Of a DNA stretch of 7,522 nt, positions 1 through 5,449 are shown piece after piece. Made by a program: the position numbers and the translations under genes. The DNA lies in assembly GCA_035486285.1 (NCBI GenBank), contig DATHNF010000074.1:1-7522 (forward strand), written 5' to 3'. Within the stretch, counting starts at the first letter, position 1; every line of letters starts with the position of its first letter. The stretch is from DATHNF01 sp035486285 (GTDB taxonomy: Bacteria; Patescibacteriota; Saccharimonadia; Saccharimonadales; UBA4665). The notes under the pieces were generated by a model that worked only from the letters and a program-made list of their open reading frames with translations, had not been told where the DNA came from and ran no database searches.

Positions 1-649
1 CGAACGGCCAGTCAAAGTTGTCGGCAGTCATGCCGGAGTCAGCGTCGGGCCGGACGGTGCTACTCATCAGATGCTGGAAGACATCGCCTTGATGCGCGTA
101 TTGCCGAAGATGGTAGTGATTGCCCCCTGCGATAGCGTAGAAGCCGAGAAGGCGACCCTGGCTATGGCCCAAGACAAGCGGCCCAACTACTTACGGCTAG
201 CCCGCGAAGCGACACCGGTTATCACAACCACCGAAACGCCGTTTGAAATCGGTAAGGCCTACGTCTTCGCCAAGGGCGCCGATATCAGCCTCATTACCAC
301 TGGCACTATGACCTACCAGGCGCTGGTAGCGGCCGAAAAACTGTACAAAGACGGGATCGAAGCAGAAGTTATTCATGTGTCTACCATTAAACCCCTCGAT
401 GCTGAGACGATCCTAAAGAGCGTGCGAAAAACCGGTGCCGTGGTGACAGCCGAGGAGGGTCAAATCATCGGTGGCCTCGGCGGCGCTATTGCCGAGCTGC
501 TGGGCGAAGCCTGCCCCGCGCCGATGAAACGTATCGGTATGCTCGACCGCTTCGGCGAATCCGGTGAGCCTGACCAGCTGCTCGAACACTTTGGCCTCGA
601 CGCCAAGCACATTCACCTGGCCGCCCACGCCGTTCTCGATAAGAAATAA
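1..649 (+). CDS. Transketolase, C-terminal subunit/part (5' end outside window)
   Basis: Partial gene; 215 residues are visible and the reading frame is open to the left edge, the first full codon starting at base 2. The sequence SHAGVSVGPDGATHQ (residues 9-23) followed by the LEDIALMR segment is the pyrimidine-binding (PYR) domain of transketolase, which activates thiamine diphosphate. It is followed by the transketolase C-terminal domain (about residues 95-210), ending in a DRFGESGEPDQLLEHFGL block. That ending resembles the separate C-terminal half (about 310-330 aa) of split transketolases in archaea and many CPR bacteria more than the full-length enzyme, but the N-terminal half lies outside the window, so a split cannot be proven. 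The enzyme moves two-carbon ketol units between sugar phosphates in the non-oxidative pentose phosphate pathway, in the cytosol. The gene ends in TAA only 4 nt from the end of the convergent lipoprotein gene. An internal ATG at 71 is not the true start because conserved sequence precedes it. Confidence 0.93.
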   Translation, partial: ERPVKVVGSHAGVSVGPDGATHQMLEDIALMRVLPKMVVIAPCDSVEAEKATLAMAQDKRPNYLRLAREATPVITTTETPFEIGKAYVFAKGADISLITTGTMTYQALVAAEKLYKDGIEAEVIHVSTIKPLDAETILKSVRKTGAVVTAEEGQIIGGLGGAIAELLGEACPAPMKRIGMLDRFGESGEPDQLLEHFGLDAKHIHLAAHAVLDKK

Positions 650-653
650 TATA

Positions 654-1025
654 CTATTTGGCGGCGTCAGGGTTAAGCCGAAAATCACTTGGTGTAAGCC
701 TGCCATCCGCGCAGTAGGGCGAGTCGGGCTGTATCGCCGGCGCTGAAGACTCCGTATTGCCAGAAGGATAGGCCGCAGTCTCCACTACAAGCATGGTGCC
801 CTGGCAGAATTCTCTAAAAGCAGCATACGCATAATTCGATGGAGTAACGGTAACAGATCCGTTCCGATTGTAGGTAATAGTAGCTCCGCCTTCGACTTGT
901 GTATTCGGGGTTTGTGGTGACGTGGCCTCGGGAATGCTTCGTCGATGGCCGCCACAAGCCGTGGCTCCCAGGCTAAGCGCTAAAATAGAGGCTATCTTAG
1001 CGCCTCTTTCATAAGATTTTCTCAT
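654..1025 (-). CDS. Small predicted lipoprotein, function unknown
   Basis: Encodes 123 aa. The N-terminus has basic residues (MRKSYERGAK), a hydrophobic stretch IASILALSLG and a lipobox-like ATAC with Cys24, so the mature protein should be lipid-anchored on the outer face of the cytoplasmic membrane. The lipobox has Ala rather than Leu at -3, which is tolerated but not ideal. After a Pro/Thr/Ser-rich linker (about residues 30-45) comes a small domain with a GGATITYNRNGSVTVTP beta-like segment and two Cys residues, in REFCQGT (Cys74) and SPYCADG (Cys105), which could form a disulfide. I do not recognise a named family; the FC...CADGRLTP pattern vaguely resembles small secreted proteins of Saccharibacteria. 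The ATG was chosen because GAGGAG lies 5 nt upstream; a TTG 21 nt further up would start before the predicted transcript. Ends 4 nt from transketolase on the opposite strand. Confidence 0.75.
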   Translation of the reverse strand: MRKSYERGAKIASILALSLGATACGGHRRSIPEATSPQTPNTQVEGGATITYNRNGSVTVTPSNYAYAAFREFCQGTMLVVETAAYPSGNTESSAPAIQPDSPYCADGRLTPSDFRLNPDAAK

Positions 1026-1030
1026 TCCTA

Positions 1031-1036
1031 CTCCTC
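1031..1036 (-). promoter_or_regulatory. Shine-Dalgarno site of the lipoprotein gene
   Basis: On the minus strand GAGGAG sits 5 nt before the ATG at 1025. It is the strongest Shine-Dalgarno site in the window and decides the start codon over the upstream in-frame TTG at 1046. It also shows that the host ribosome uses Shine-Dalgarno initiation for some genes. Confidence 0.75.
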
Positions 1037-1048
1037 TACGGCTCAAGT

Positions 1049-1077
1049 ATTATAGCTCTCGGTTTGAAAAGCAAGCA
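1049..1077 (-). promoter_or_regulatory. Probable sigma-70-type promoter of the lipoprotein gene
   Basis: A perfect minus-strand TATAAT lies at 1049-1054, with a weak -35-like TGCTTG at 1072-1077 (17-nt spacer). Transcription would begin near 1042, giving a leader of roughly 17 nt that contains the GAGGAG site. The -35 is poor, so strength is uncertain. Read on the plus strand the -10 is TATTAT, so the element is nearly symmetrical and could fire both ways. Confidence 0.5.
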
Positions 1078-1091
1078 CAAGCAGTTAGAAT
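1064..1091 (+). promoter_or_regulatory. Probable promoter of the aldolase gene
   Basis: TTGAAA (1064-1069, 5/6 to consensus) and TAGAAT (1086-1091, 5/6) are separated by 16 nt, a good sigma-70-type match. The predicted start of transcription (about 1096-1099) falls on or just before the first possible start codons at 1096 and 1102, so the mRNA would have almost no leader. Its spacer overlaps the -35 region of the divergent lipoprotein promoter. Confidence 0.5.
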
Positions 1092-1101
1092 AGGAATGAC
1101 T

Positions 1102-2016
1102 ATGCCATTAACCCTGCAGCAAATCCGAAAAAATTGTGCCCAAGCCCGCGACCGTATGGCCCAAGCCCGGGCCGAGCACTGGGCGTTCGGAGCCTTTAAT
1201 CTCGATGATGAGGCAACGCTCAAGGCTGTCGTACAGGCGGCCGTCAAGAAGCAGGCCCCGGTATTGGTCGAAGCCAGCCAAGGTGAAGTCGATGACATCG
1301 GGCTCGATAACATCCGCGACTTGGTCGACAACTTCAAGGCCCAATACGGTGCCGAAATCTATGTCAACCTCGACCACAGTCCCAGCGTCAAAGCGGCCAA
1401 AGCCGGTATTGAAGCCGGTTTCGAATTCATCCACATTGACGTTTCCCAGGCCAACCACGATGCGACCGACGAGGAAATCATCGCCGCCACCCAAGAAGTC
1501 GTGGCCTACGCCAAGCTGACCGGCGCTCTGGTGGAGAGCGAACCGCATTACTTCGGCGGCAGCTCCAACGTACACACTGAACAGATTGATTACGAAGAGA
1601 TTAAGAAGACCTTCAGTACACCCGAAGGCGCCCAGGCTTTCGTTCAAGCTACCGCTATTGATACATTCGCGGCTGCTGTCGGTAACCTGCATGGCAAATA
1701 CCCCGTGCCAAAAGTACTCGACCTAGAGCTGCTCCAGCGAATCCGCGCGGCTATTGATTGCAACATCAGCTTGCATGGCGGCAGCGATACGCCTGGACAC
1801 TATTTCCGTGACGCGGTCCAAATCGGCGTCACCAAGATTAATATTAATAGCGATATGCGCTACGCCTACCGCACCACCTTAGAAAAGATCCTGGCCGACA
1901 ACCCGAACGAATACTCCGTCGCCAAGTTAATTAGCAAAGAAGTTATCAGCGCTGTTCAAGCCGTCGTCGAAAGCAAACTCGATGACTTTAACTCTGCAGG
2001 CAAAGCTCTGGTGTAA
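1102..2016 (+). CDS. fba: Class II fructose-bisphosphate aldolase (ketose-bisphosphate aldolase)
   Basis: Encodes 304 aa, usual for the short class II group. The enzyme reversibly cleaves fructose-1,6-bisphosphate to dihydroxyacetone phosphate and glyceraldehyde-3-phosphate using a divalent metal, in the cytosol. Expected TIM-barrel landmarks are in order: FGAFN (29-33), the LDHS motif with proton-transfer Asp91 and metal ligand His92, VESEPHYFGG with Glu147 in the metal-associated position, GNLHGKYP with His197, LHGGSDTP with His225, and the phosphate-binding NINSDMR (247-253). Two points are unusual: the phosphate-loop Gly of the common HGGSG is Asp229, and the EAELG motif reads ESEPH. A tagatose- or other ketose-bisphosphate substrate is therefore possible. 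The start is ambiguous: ATG 1102 has AGGA 6 nt upstream, but ATG 1096 (two residues longer) fits a leaderless transcript. The 3' end overlaps the convergent unknown gene by 29 nt. Confidence 0.92.
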   Translation: MPLTLQQIRKNCAQARDRMAQARAEHWAFGAFNLDDEATLKAVVQAAVKKQAPVLVEASQGEVDDIGLDNIRDLVDNFKAQYGAEIYVNLDHSPSVKAAKAGIEAGFEFIHIDVSQANHDATDEEIIAATQEVVAYAKLTGALVESEPHYFGGSSNVHTEQIDYEEIKKTFSTPEGAQAFVQATAIDTFAAAVGNLHGKYPVPKVLDLELLQRIRAAIDCNISLHGGSDTPGHYFRDAVQIGVTKININSDMRYAYRTTLEKILADNPNEYSVAKLISKEVISAVQAVVESKLDDFNSAGKALV

Positions 2017-2962
2017 TCTCGGGGCGCCGCTCAAGCGGCGGCCAGGTTTCATTCCAGAGGCCCCTGCTTTCGACCAGATCAACGCCCCAACGCAGGAGCT
2101 GTGCCAGCCGGCCTTCTAGAAGTGTTATCGGGCAGCCGATCGTTTTCTCCTGAGAGCAGACTATATCGCTAACGGCAGTTGGTTTCTCTACTGGCGGGAC
2201 ACTGTGGTGGGGCGTAAAGCCTTCCGGTACTTCCAGGCCCGAGAAGTCGGTGTAACCGAGACTGTGGCTGCCATCGGCATAGCTATGCAGCCTGAATTCC
2301 TCGGGGTCTAGCTGCTTATCGATGTCTGACCAGTAATTATGCTCCGGGTTGCCGGATAAGGCGCTCTGGGCCGCCAACAGCCGGTTCATGCATATTTTGG
2401 CCGGACGCCGCAGCAAGATGGTGCTGGCGGGATGGCGGGCAATAGCACCAAGCTCGGAATCGGGGCAGTCACGCCACCTATGCCGGACAAGCCCAGGTAA
2501 GCTCCTGAGAGTTACCAGCGTTGAACTCACCCCGGTATTGACGCCGCCATTGAGCTGCCATTCTAGTTCTGAATAACGGTTGGTGTCCAGCGTGCCAGCC
2601 AAGCGGGTAAATTGCGCAGAACCCCTATACTCTGGCGTAGACATGATACTTTCCACCGCTTCGTTAAAGGTGGCGTGCATCCCCCTGGCCAAAAGCTGCC
2701 AGGGATCGTTCGAACTGAGTTTCTCGAAGTAGCCGGCCCTCGGTTGGAGCAAGCCGTTAGGTGGTCTATTGGGCCGCTGCTCGAAGACTCGCTCAAAGAC
2801 TAGGTCTATTGTTTGGGCCAGACCGCCGTAGCGTTGTTCCTTAGTCTCCTTTACGAATGCTAGCGCCTCCGGTGAATCCGGCTCATAATCGGGCAGGGGC
2901 GGCGGCACAACAATTTCGCCACTACGGGCTACATGCAAGGCTTCGGCGCGAGGGGAGGGCAT
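1988..2962 (-). CDS. Uncharacterised 324-aa protein
   Basis: I do not recognise this protein. It fills the only otherwise gene-free kilobase here. From ATG 2962 it starts MPSPRAEALHVARSG, then has a Pro/acidic segment (VVPPPLPDYEPDSPEAL, 18-34), a mixed helical middle with an LRSLPGLVRHRWRDCP region (152-167), and a C-terminal block with KTIGCPITLLEGRLAQLLRW (273-292; Cys277) followed by DLVESRGLW. It has no convincing signal peptide or membrane helix from this start, and is probably cytosolic. A frame extension to 3016 would add the hydrophobic segment ASACILYVIVYYYIIM, but this coincides with the AT-rich promoter-like DNA, so I treat it as an artefact; a membrane-anchored form remains the alternative. 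No Shine-Dalgarno precedes the ATG. It runs convergent to fba, overlapping by 29 nt, and divergent from the kinase gene. The long uninterrupted frame and protein-like composition support a real gene. Confidence 0.65.
   Translation of the reverse strand: MPSPRAEALHVARSGEIVVPPPLPDYEPDSPEALAFVKETKEQRYGGLAQTIDLVFERVFEQRPNRPPNGLLQPRAGYFEKLSSNDPWQLLARGMHATFNEAVESIMSTPEYRGSAQFTRLAGTLDTNRYSELEWQLNGGVNTGVSSTLVTLRSLPGLVRHRWRDCPDSELGAIARHPASTILLRRPAKICMNRLLAAQSALSGNPEHNYWSDIDKQLDPEEFRLHSYADGSHSLGYTDFSGLEVPEGFTPHHSVPPVEKPTAVSDIVCSQEKTIGCPITLLEGRLAQLLRWGVDLVESRGLWNETWPPLERRPEITPELCLQS
2026..2039. other. Short GC-rich hairpin after the aldolase stop
   Basis: GCCGC-TCAA-GCGGC forms a 5-bp GC-only stem with a 4-nt loop, 9 nt after the fba TAA. 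It has no T-tract on either side, so it does not look like a standard intrinsic terminator. It could stabilise the fba mRNA 3' end, or it may simply reflect coding sequence (Arg/Pro codons) of the convergent gene. Confidence 0.3.
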
Positions 2963-2968
2963 AATTAT

Positions 2969-2974
2969 ATAATA
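2969..2974 (-). promoter_or_regulatory. -10-like element giving a leaderless start for the 324-aa gene
   Basis: Minus-strand TATTAT lies exactly 6 nt before ATG 2962, so transcription would begin at the A of the start codon. A second match, TATAAT (2964-2969), overlaps it but ends only 1 nt before the ATG. A weak -35-like TTGCAT is at 2994-2999 (19-nt spacer). The whole 2961-2995 stretch is far more AT-rich than its surroundings and contains the palindrome TTACGTAA (2983-2990), which could be an operator. Confidence 0.45.
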
Positions 2975-3029
2975 GTAAACAATTACGTAAAGTATGCAAG
3001 CACTAGCGAGTTGCATTTGCTATTCGTAT

Positions 3030-3067
3030 TTGGCACAATGACAAGCAGAGTATACGTCTAATATAGA
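3030..3067 (+). promoter_or_regulatory. Promoter region of the PfkB kinase gene (exact boxes uncertain)
   Basis: Several -35/-10 pairs are possible: TTGGCA (3030-3035) with TATACG (3051-3056; short 15-nt spacer), or ATGACA (3038-3043) with TAATAT (3059-3064; 15 nt) or TATAGA (3062-3067; 18 nt). All lie on the correct side of the kinase Shine-Dalgarno site. I cannot choose between them, only say a promoter is likely in this divergent 124-nt intergenic space. Confidence 0.4.
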
Positions 3068-3073
3068 AAGAGC

Positions 3074-3079
3074 AAGGGG
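3074..3079 (+). promoter_or_regulatory. Shine-Dalgarno site of the kinase gene
   Basis: AAGGGG lies 7 nt before the GTG codon at 3087 and supports that non-ATG start. It is continued by TGGG, so the purine-rich patch is broad. Confidence 0.6.
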
Positions 3080-3086
3080 TGGGTTA

Positions 3087-4091
3087 GTGGCAGAGCAGCC
3101 AGATGTCGTCAGTATCGGAGATATCGTCACTGACGCATTTATTAGATTGATTGACGACCAGGCAGTAACGTACGAGAACGAGCAGGGCAAATGGCTGGCC
3201 ATGCAATTCGGCACCAAGTTGCCATTTGACCACGCCGAGGTTATCGAAGCTGTCGGCAATGCCAGCAATGCCGCCGTAGCTTTTGCCAGATTGGGGCTTG
3301 AGAGCGCTTTCGTGACCAATGTTGGCGCCGATTCACATGGTCGCGATATGATTAAGGCGCTCGACAAGAATCATGTTGATACCCGTTTCGTGCGCATTAA
3401 CCCGGGCAAGAAGAGTAATTACCACTACGTGCTGTGGTACAAAGACGAACGTACCATTCTCATCAAGCACGAAGAATATGACTACCACTGGCCGCATTTG
3501 CGTCCTGCCGAAACCCCTAAGTGGGTATATTTCAGCTCTATTAGCGAACATGCCATCCCGTATCATGACCAGGTGGCTGACTGGCTCGACCAAAACCCGG
3601 ATGTCAAACTGGCCTTCCAGCCCGGTACTTTCCAAATGGAAGCCGGTACTGAGCGGCTGCACCGCATCTATGCTCGCAGCGAAGTCCTGATCCTGAACCG
3701 CGAAGAGGCTGCGGTCGTAGGCGGCGGTAACCATGAAGACATGCATGACTTATTTAACCACTTGCACGCATTAGGGCCGAAGATTGTTGTCATAACCGAT
3801 GGACCGCAGGGTGCTTACGCTTCCGACGGGCAGAATCGCTTCCAAATGCCTTTGTACCCTGACCCAGCACCGCCGGTTGACCGGACTGGAGCCGGTGATT
3901 CTTTCGCCTCTACCTTCGTCGCGGCCCTCATAAAGGGCAACACGATTGAAGGCGCACTGCAGTGGGGGCCAATCAACTCTATGAGTGTCGTTCAGAAAGT
4001 CGGTGCCCAAGCCGGTCTGCTCACCGAAAAAGAACTCGAAGAGTACCTCCGCCACTCTCCTGAGCACTATCGCCCCAGCCGTATGCAATAA
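3087..4091 (+). CDS. PfkB-family carbohydrate kinase
   Basis: Encodes 334 aa, a normal length for the ribokinase/PfkB family, starting at GTG. These kinases move the ATP gamma-phosphate to a sugar, sugar-phosphate or nucleoside hydroxyl. Landmarks: an N-terminal VVSIGDIVTDAF strand-turn (7-18), PfkB signature 1 around VGNASNAAVAFARLGLESAF (56-75) with GADSHG downstream, the NREE form of the NxxE metal/phosphate motif (204-207), and signature 2 DRTGAGDSF (265-273) with Asp271 as catalytic base and the GAG anion hole. Substrate cannot be read from the sequence. Position near transketolase and fba favours a sugar phosphate (for example fructose-6-P) or a simple sugar, but adenosine/ribokinase-like activity remains possible. 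A long insertion-like loop rich in His/Tyr/Trp (NYHYVLWYKDERTILIKHEE, 111-130) lies in the usual lid/substrate region. It has its own divergent promoter region and ends in TAA. Confidence 0.9.
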   Translation: MAEQPDVVSIGDIVTDAFIRLIDDQAVTYENEQGKWLAMQFGTKLPFDHAEVIEAVGNASNAAVAFARLGLESAFVTNVGADSHGRDMIKALDKNHVDTRFVRINPGKKSNYHYVLWYKDERTILIKHEEYDYHWPHLRPAETPKWVYFSSISEHAIPYHDQVADWLDQNPDVKLAFQPGTFQMEAGTERLHRIYARSEVLILNREEAAVVGGGNHEDMHDLFNHLHALGPKIVVITDGPQGAYASDGQNRFQMPLYPDPAPPVDRTGAGDSFASTFVAALIKGNTIEGALQWGPINSMSVVQKVGAQAGLLTEKELEEYLRHSPEHYRPSRMQ

Positions 4092-4151
4092 ATAGCGTTC
4101 TCTCGGCAAAAAGCCTACGTTTTTCTCGACGCTTATGGTAATCTGTAAGTA

Positions 4152-4157
4152 TAGGAT
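4152..4157 (+). promoter_or_regulatory. Possible -10 element upstream of the 414-aa gene
   Basis: TAGGAT (4/6) lies 43 nt before ATG 4201 and 6 nt before ATG 4164 of a tiny ORF. No good -35 is at the right distance; the nearest is TCGACG (4126-4131), 20 nt away. An overlapping TATAGG (4150-4155) would pair with TCGACG at 18 nt. Evidence is weak, but a promoter is expected somewhere in this 109-nt gap. Confidence 0.3.
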
Positions 4158-4163
4158 TTTCAC

Positions 4164-4187
4164 ATGGGGAAACATAAAAAACGGTAG
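4164..4187 (+). CDS. Seven-codon mini-ORF (MGKHKKR), possible leader peptide
   Basis: ATG-GGG-AAA-CAT-AAA-AAA-CGG-TAG encodes a very basic 7-residue peptide ending 13 nt before ATG 4201. It is out of frame with the following gene. Its ATG lies 6 nt after the possible -10 TAGGAT, the same geometry as the uvrB start. It has no Shine-Dalgarno site. A leader peptide or re-initiation device is possible, but such a short ORF easily occurs by chance. Confidence 0.15.
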   Translation: MGKHKKR

Positions 4188-4200
4188 TGGGAACAAAAAG

Positions 4201-5445
4201 ATGACGCGATTATTATCCGAATTGTTGCAAGCCCGGGAACCATTCTTCCGTCAGGGGCTCAAACGCCTGGAAGCAGCTAATGGTCACCCCAACACCGACA
4301 TTCGTTTCTCGACGGAACTAACCCAGGCGACACAGTCTAAATTGCGCGAACTGGGGCTTGACCCCCGCGATACCACCGCCGAAGAGCTGTATCACGTGCT
4401 CCAGTCACGTCTTGAAGCTGATGACGCCCGTTTGATCAAGACACTTCGGACGCATGCGGCTCTGCACATATCAGCGGAAGGTGATGTCATAGCCGGTATG
4501 ATTCACGCGCTTAAGGAGTTACCGGACAGTAAGCGTTGTTTCGCGCTGAAAGCCAGTGCCATTCGGACGATTATCAAAAAACTGCCACCCAAAAAAGCGA
4601 TGAAGCAACTGGGTTACCGTTCGCTTGATTCGTTCCTCAAACACGAGACAGCAGTCTCAGCCCTGGCCGCGGCTTGGCTCAGCGAGGGGGCGCATTGGCG
4701 GCAACGTTTGCTGGAACAATATAAGCATTTACAGCCTGGCGACTTCGAAGACCGCAACATTGTTATGGTGCAACCGGATTCCCGCCGTTGGCGCCAACTG
4801 GCTGCTAACAGCGTCGAGGCACACAAGCACAACCTTATTAGTTTCAAAGAGCTTGGCGCGCTGGTTTTTCTGCCGTTGCCCGCTGAGGTGCCAGCTGGCA
4901 CCACGACTGCCAGCTTGGTGTTGGCTCTGCACGAGCTCAATGAGACCCGAGCCGGCAGTACCTTTCTCAAGCTCTGTCAGGTGCGGCCTGATTTCGGCAG
5001 CGTCGTCCAGACGGTGGCTAGCGGTGAGCCGCACCTCAGCTCGCGGCTATTGGATCAGCCGGTACCTTGGCACCTCATCCAGCGCTACTACGCCCAGTTG
5101 GCGCATCACGGCCGCGAAGAGGCCTTCGAGCCACACGTACAGCTGGAGGACATAGCTTGGCATCCGGTCGAGCAGGCTTTGAGCGCTGTCGAGCCGAGTT
5201 TCGACTTTTGGCGACAGACCGCCCATCTTGGTTTGTTGCACCAGCGGCAACCAGTATCGTTGAACGTGGCGGATGCTGCCTTGAACTGCTGCAATAAGCT
5301 GCCGTTCGAACGCCGGGTTGCTCAGTATTTCAAAGGTTCCCTGTGGCACGAACTAATGCTGCGCTACTTGCAGCGGGAGCCGGTCGAGCAATCAGTATTG
5401 GCTGAACTGCAGCCGCAATTAGCTGCTGAGATGGTGCTAGCCTAA
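4201..5445 (+). CDS. Uncharacterised 414-aa soluble protein
   Basis: I cannot assign a function. From ATG 4201 the protein starts MTRLLSELLQAREPFFRQGL. An N-terminal unit (about 1-75) has alternating helices and a LGLDPRDTTAEELYHVLQ segment (51-68). A middle part rich in Lys/Arg (KASAIRTIIKKLPPKKAMKQLGYRSLDSF, split here as 117-145) looks like a compact helical repeat, followed by DSRRWRQLA (193-201), a hydrophobic LGALVFLPLP strand (218-227), and a long helical C-terminus with HPVEQAL and CCNKLPFERR (363-372). There is no signal peptide or membrane helix, so it is likely cytosolic; the basic middle could bind nucleic acid, but that is inference. Start choice: the frame is open to ATG 4135, but those 22 residues are low-complexity and overlap promoter-like DNA; GGGA lies 8 nt before 4201. 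The LGLDPxDTT phrase feels typical of conserved Saccharibacteria hypotheticals. It is probably co-transcribed with the SLOG gene 4 nt downstream. Confidence 0.8.
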   Translation: MTRLLSELLQAREPFFRQGLKRLEAANGHPNTDIRFSTELTQATQSKLRELGLDPRDTTAEELYHVLQSRLEADDARLIKTLRTHAALHISAEGDVIAGMIHALKELPDSKRCFALKASAIRTIIKKLPPKKAMKQLGYRSLDSFLKHETAVSALAAAWLSEGAHWRQRLLEQYKHLQPGDFEDRNIVMVQPDSRRWRQLAANSVEAHKHNLISFKELGALVFLPLPAEVPAGTTTASLVLALHELNETRAGSTFLKLCQVRPDFGSVVQTVASGEPHLSSRLLDQPVPWHLIQRYYAQLAHHGREEAFEPHVQLEDIAWHPVEQALSAVEPSFDFWRQTAHLGLLHQRQPVSLNVADAALNCCNKLPFERRVAQYFKGSLWHELMLRYLQREPVEQSVLAELQPQLAAEMVLA

Positions 5446-5449
5446 CAAT

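Noticed and set aside
1108..1692. 194-codon minus-strand frame inside the aldolase gene
   Set aside because: Antisense shadow of a well-supported gene; its long open frame follows from the sense codon bias, and the protein has no family features.
2963..3016. N-terminal extension of the 324-aa protein giving a hydrophobic membrane-like segment
   Set aside because: The extension is encoded by the AT-rich promoter-like stretch; translating ATATAATAGTAAAC-type DNA produces Tyr/Ile/Val runs by chance, and no Shine-Dalgarno supports the upstream ATG.
4105..4125. Possible intrinsic terminator after the PfkB gene (GGC-AAAAA-GCC then TTTTT)
   Set aside because: The stem has only 3 bp and 5 nt lie between it and the T-run; too weak to call a terminator.
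4135..4200. Upstream ATG of the 414-aa gene
   Set aside because: The 22 extra residues (Lys/Asn/Gly-rich) do not look like protein, overlap likely promoter sequence, and end at a better ATG with the MTRLLSELL start.
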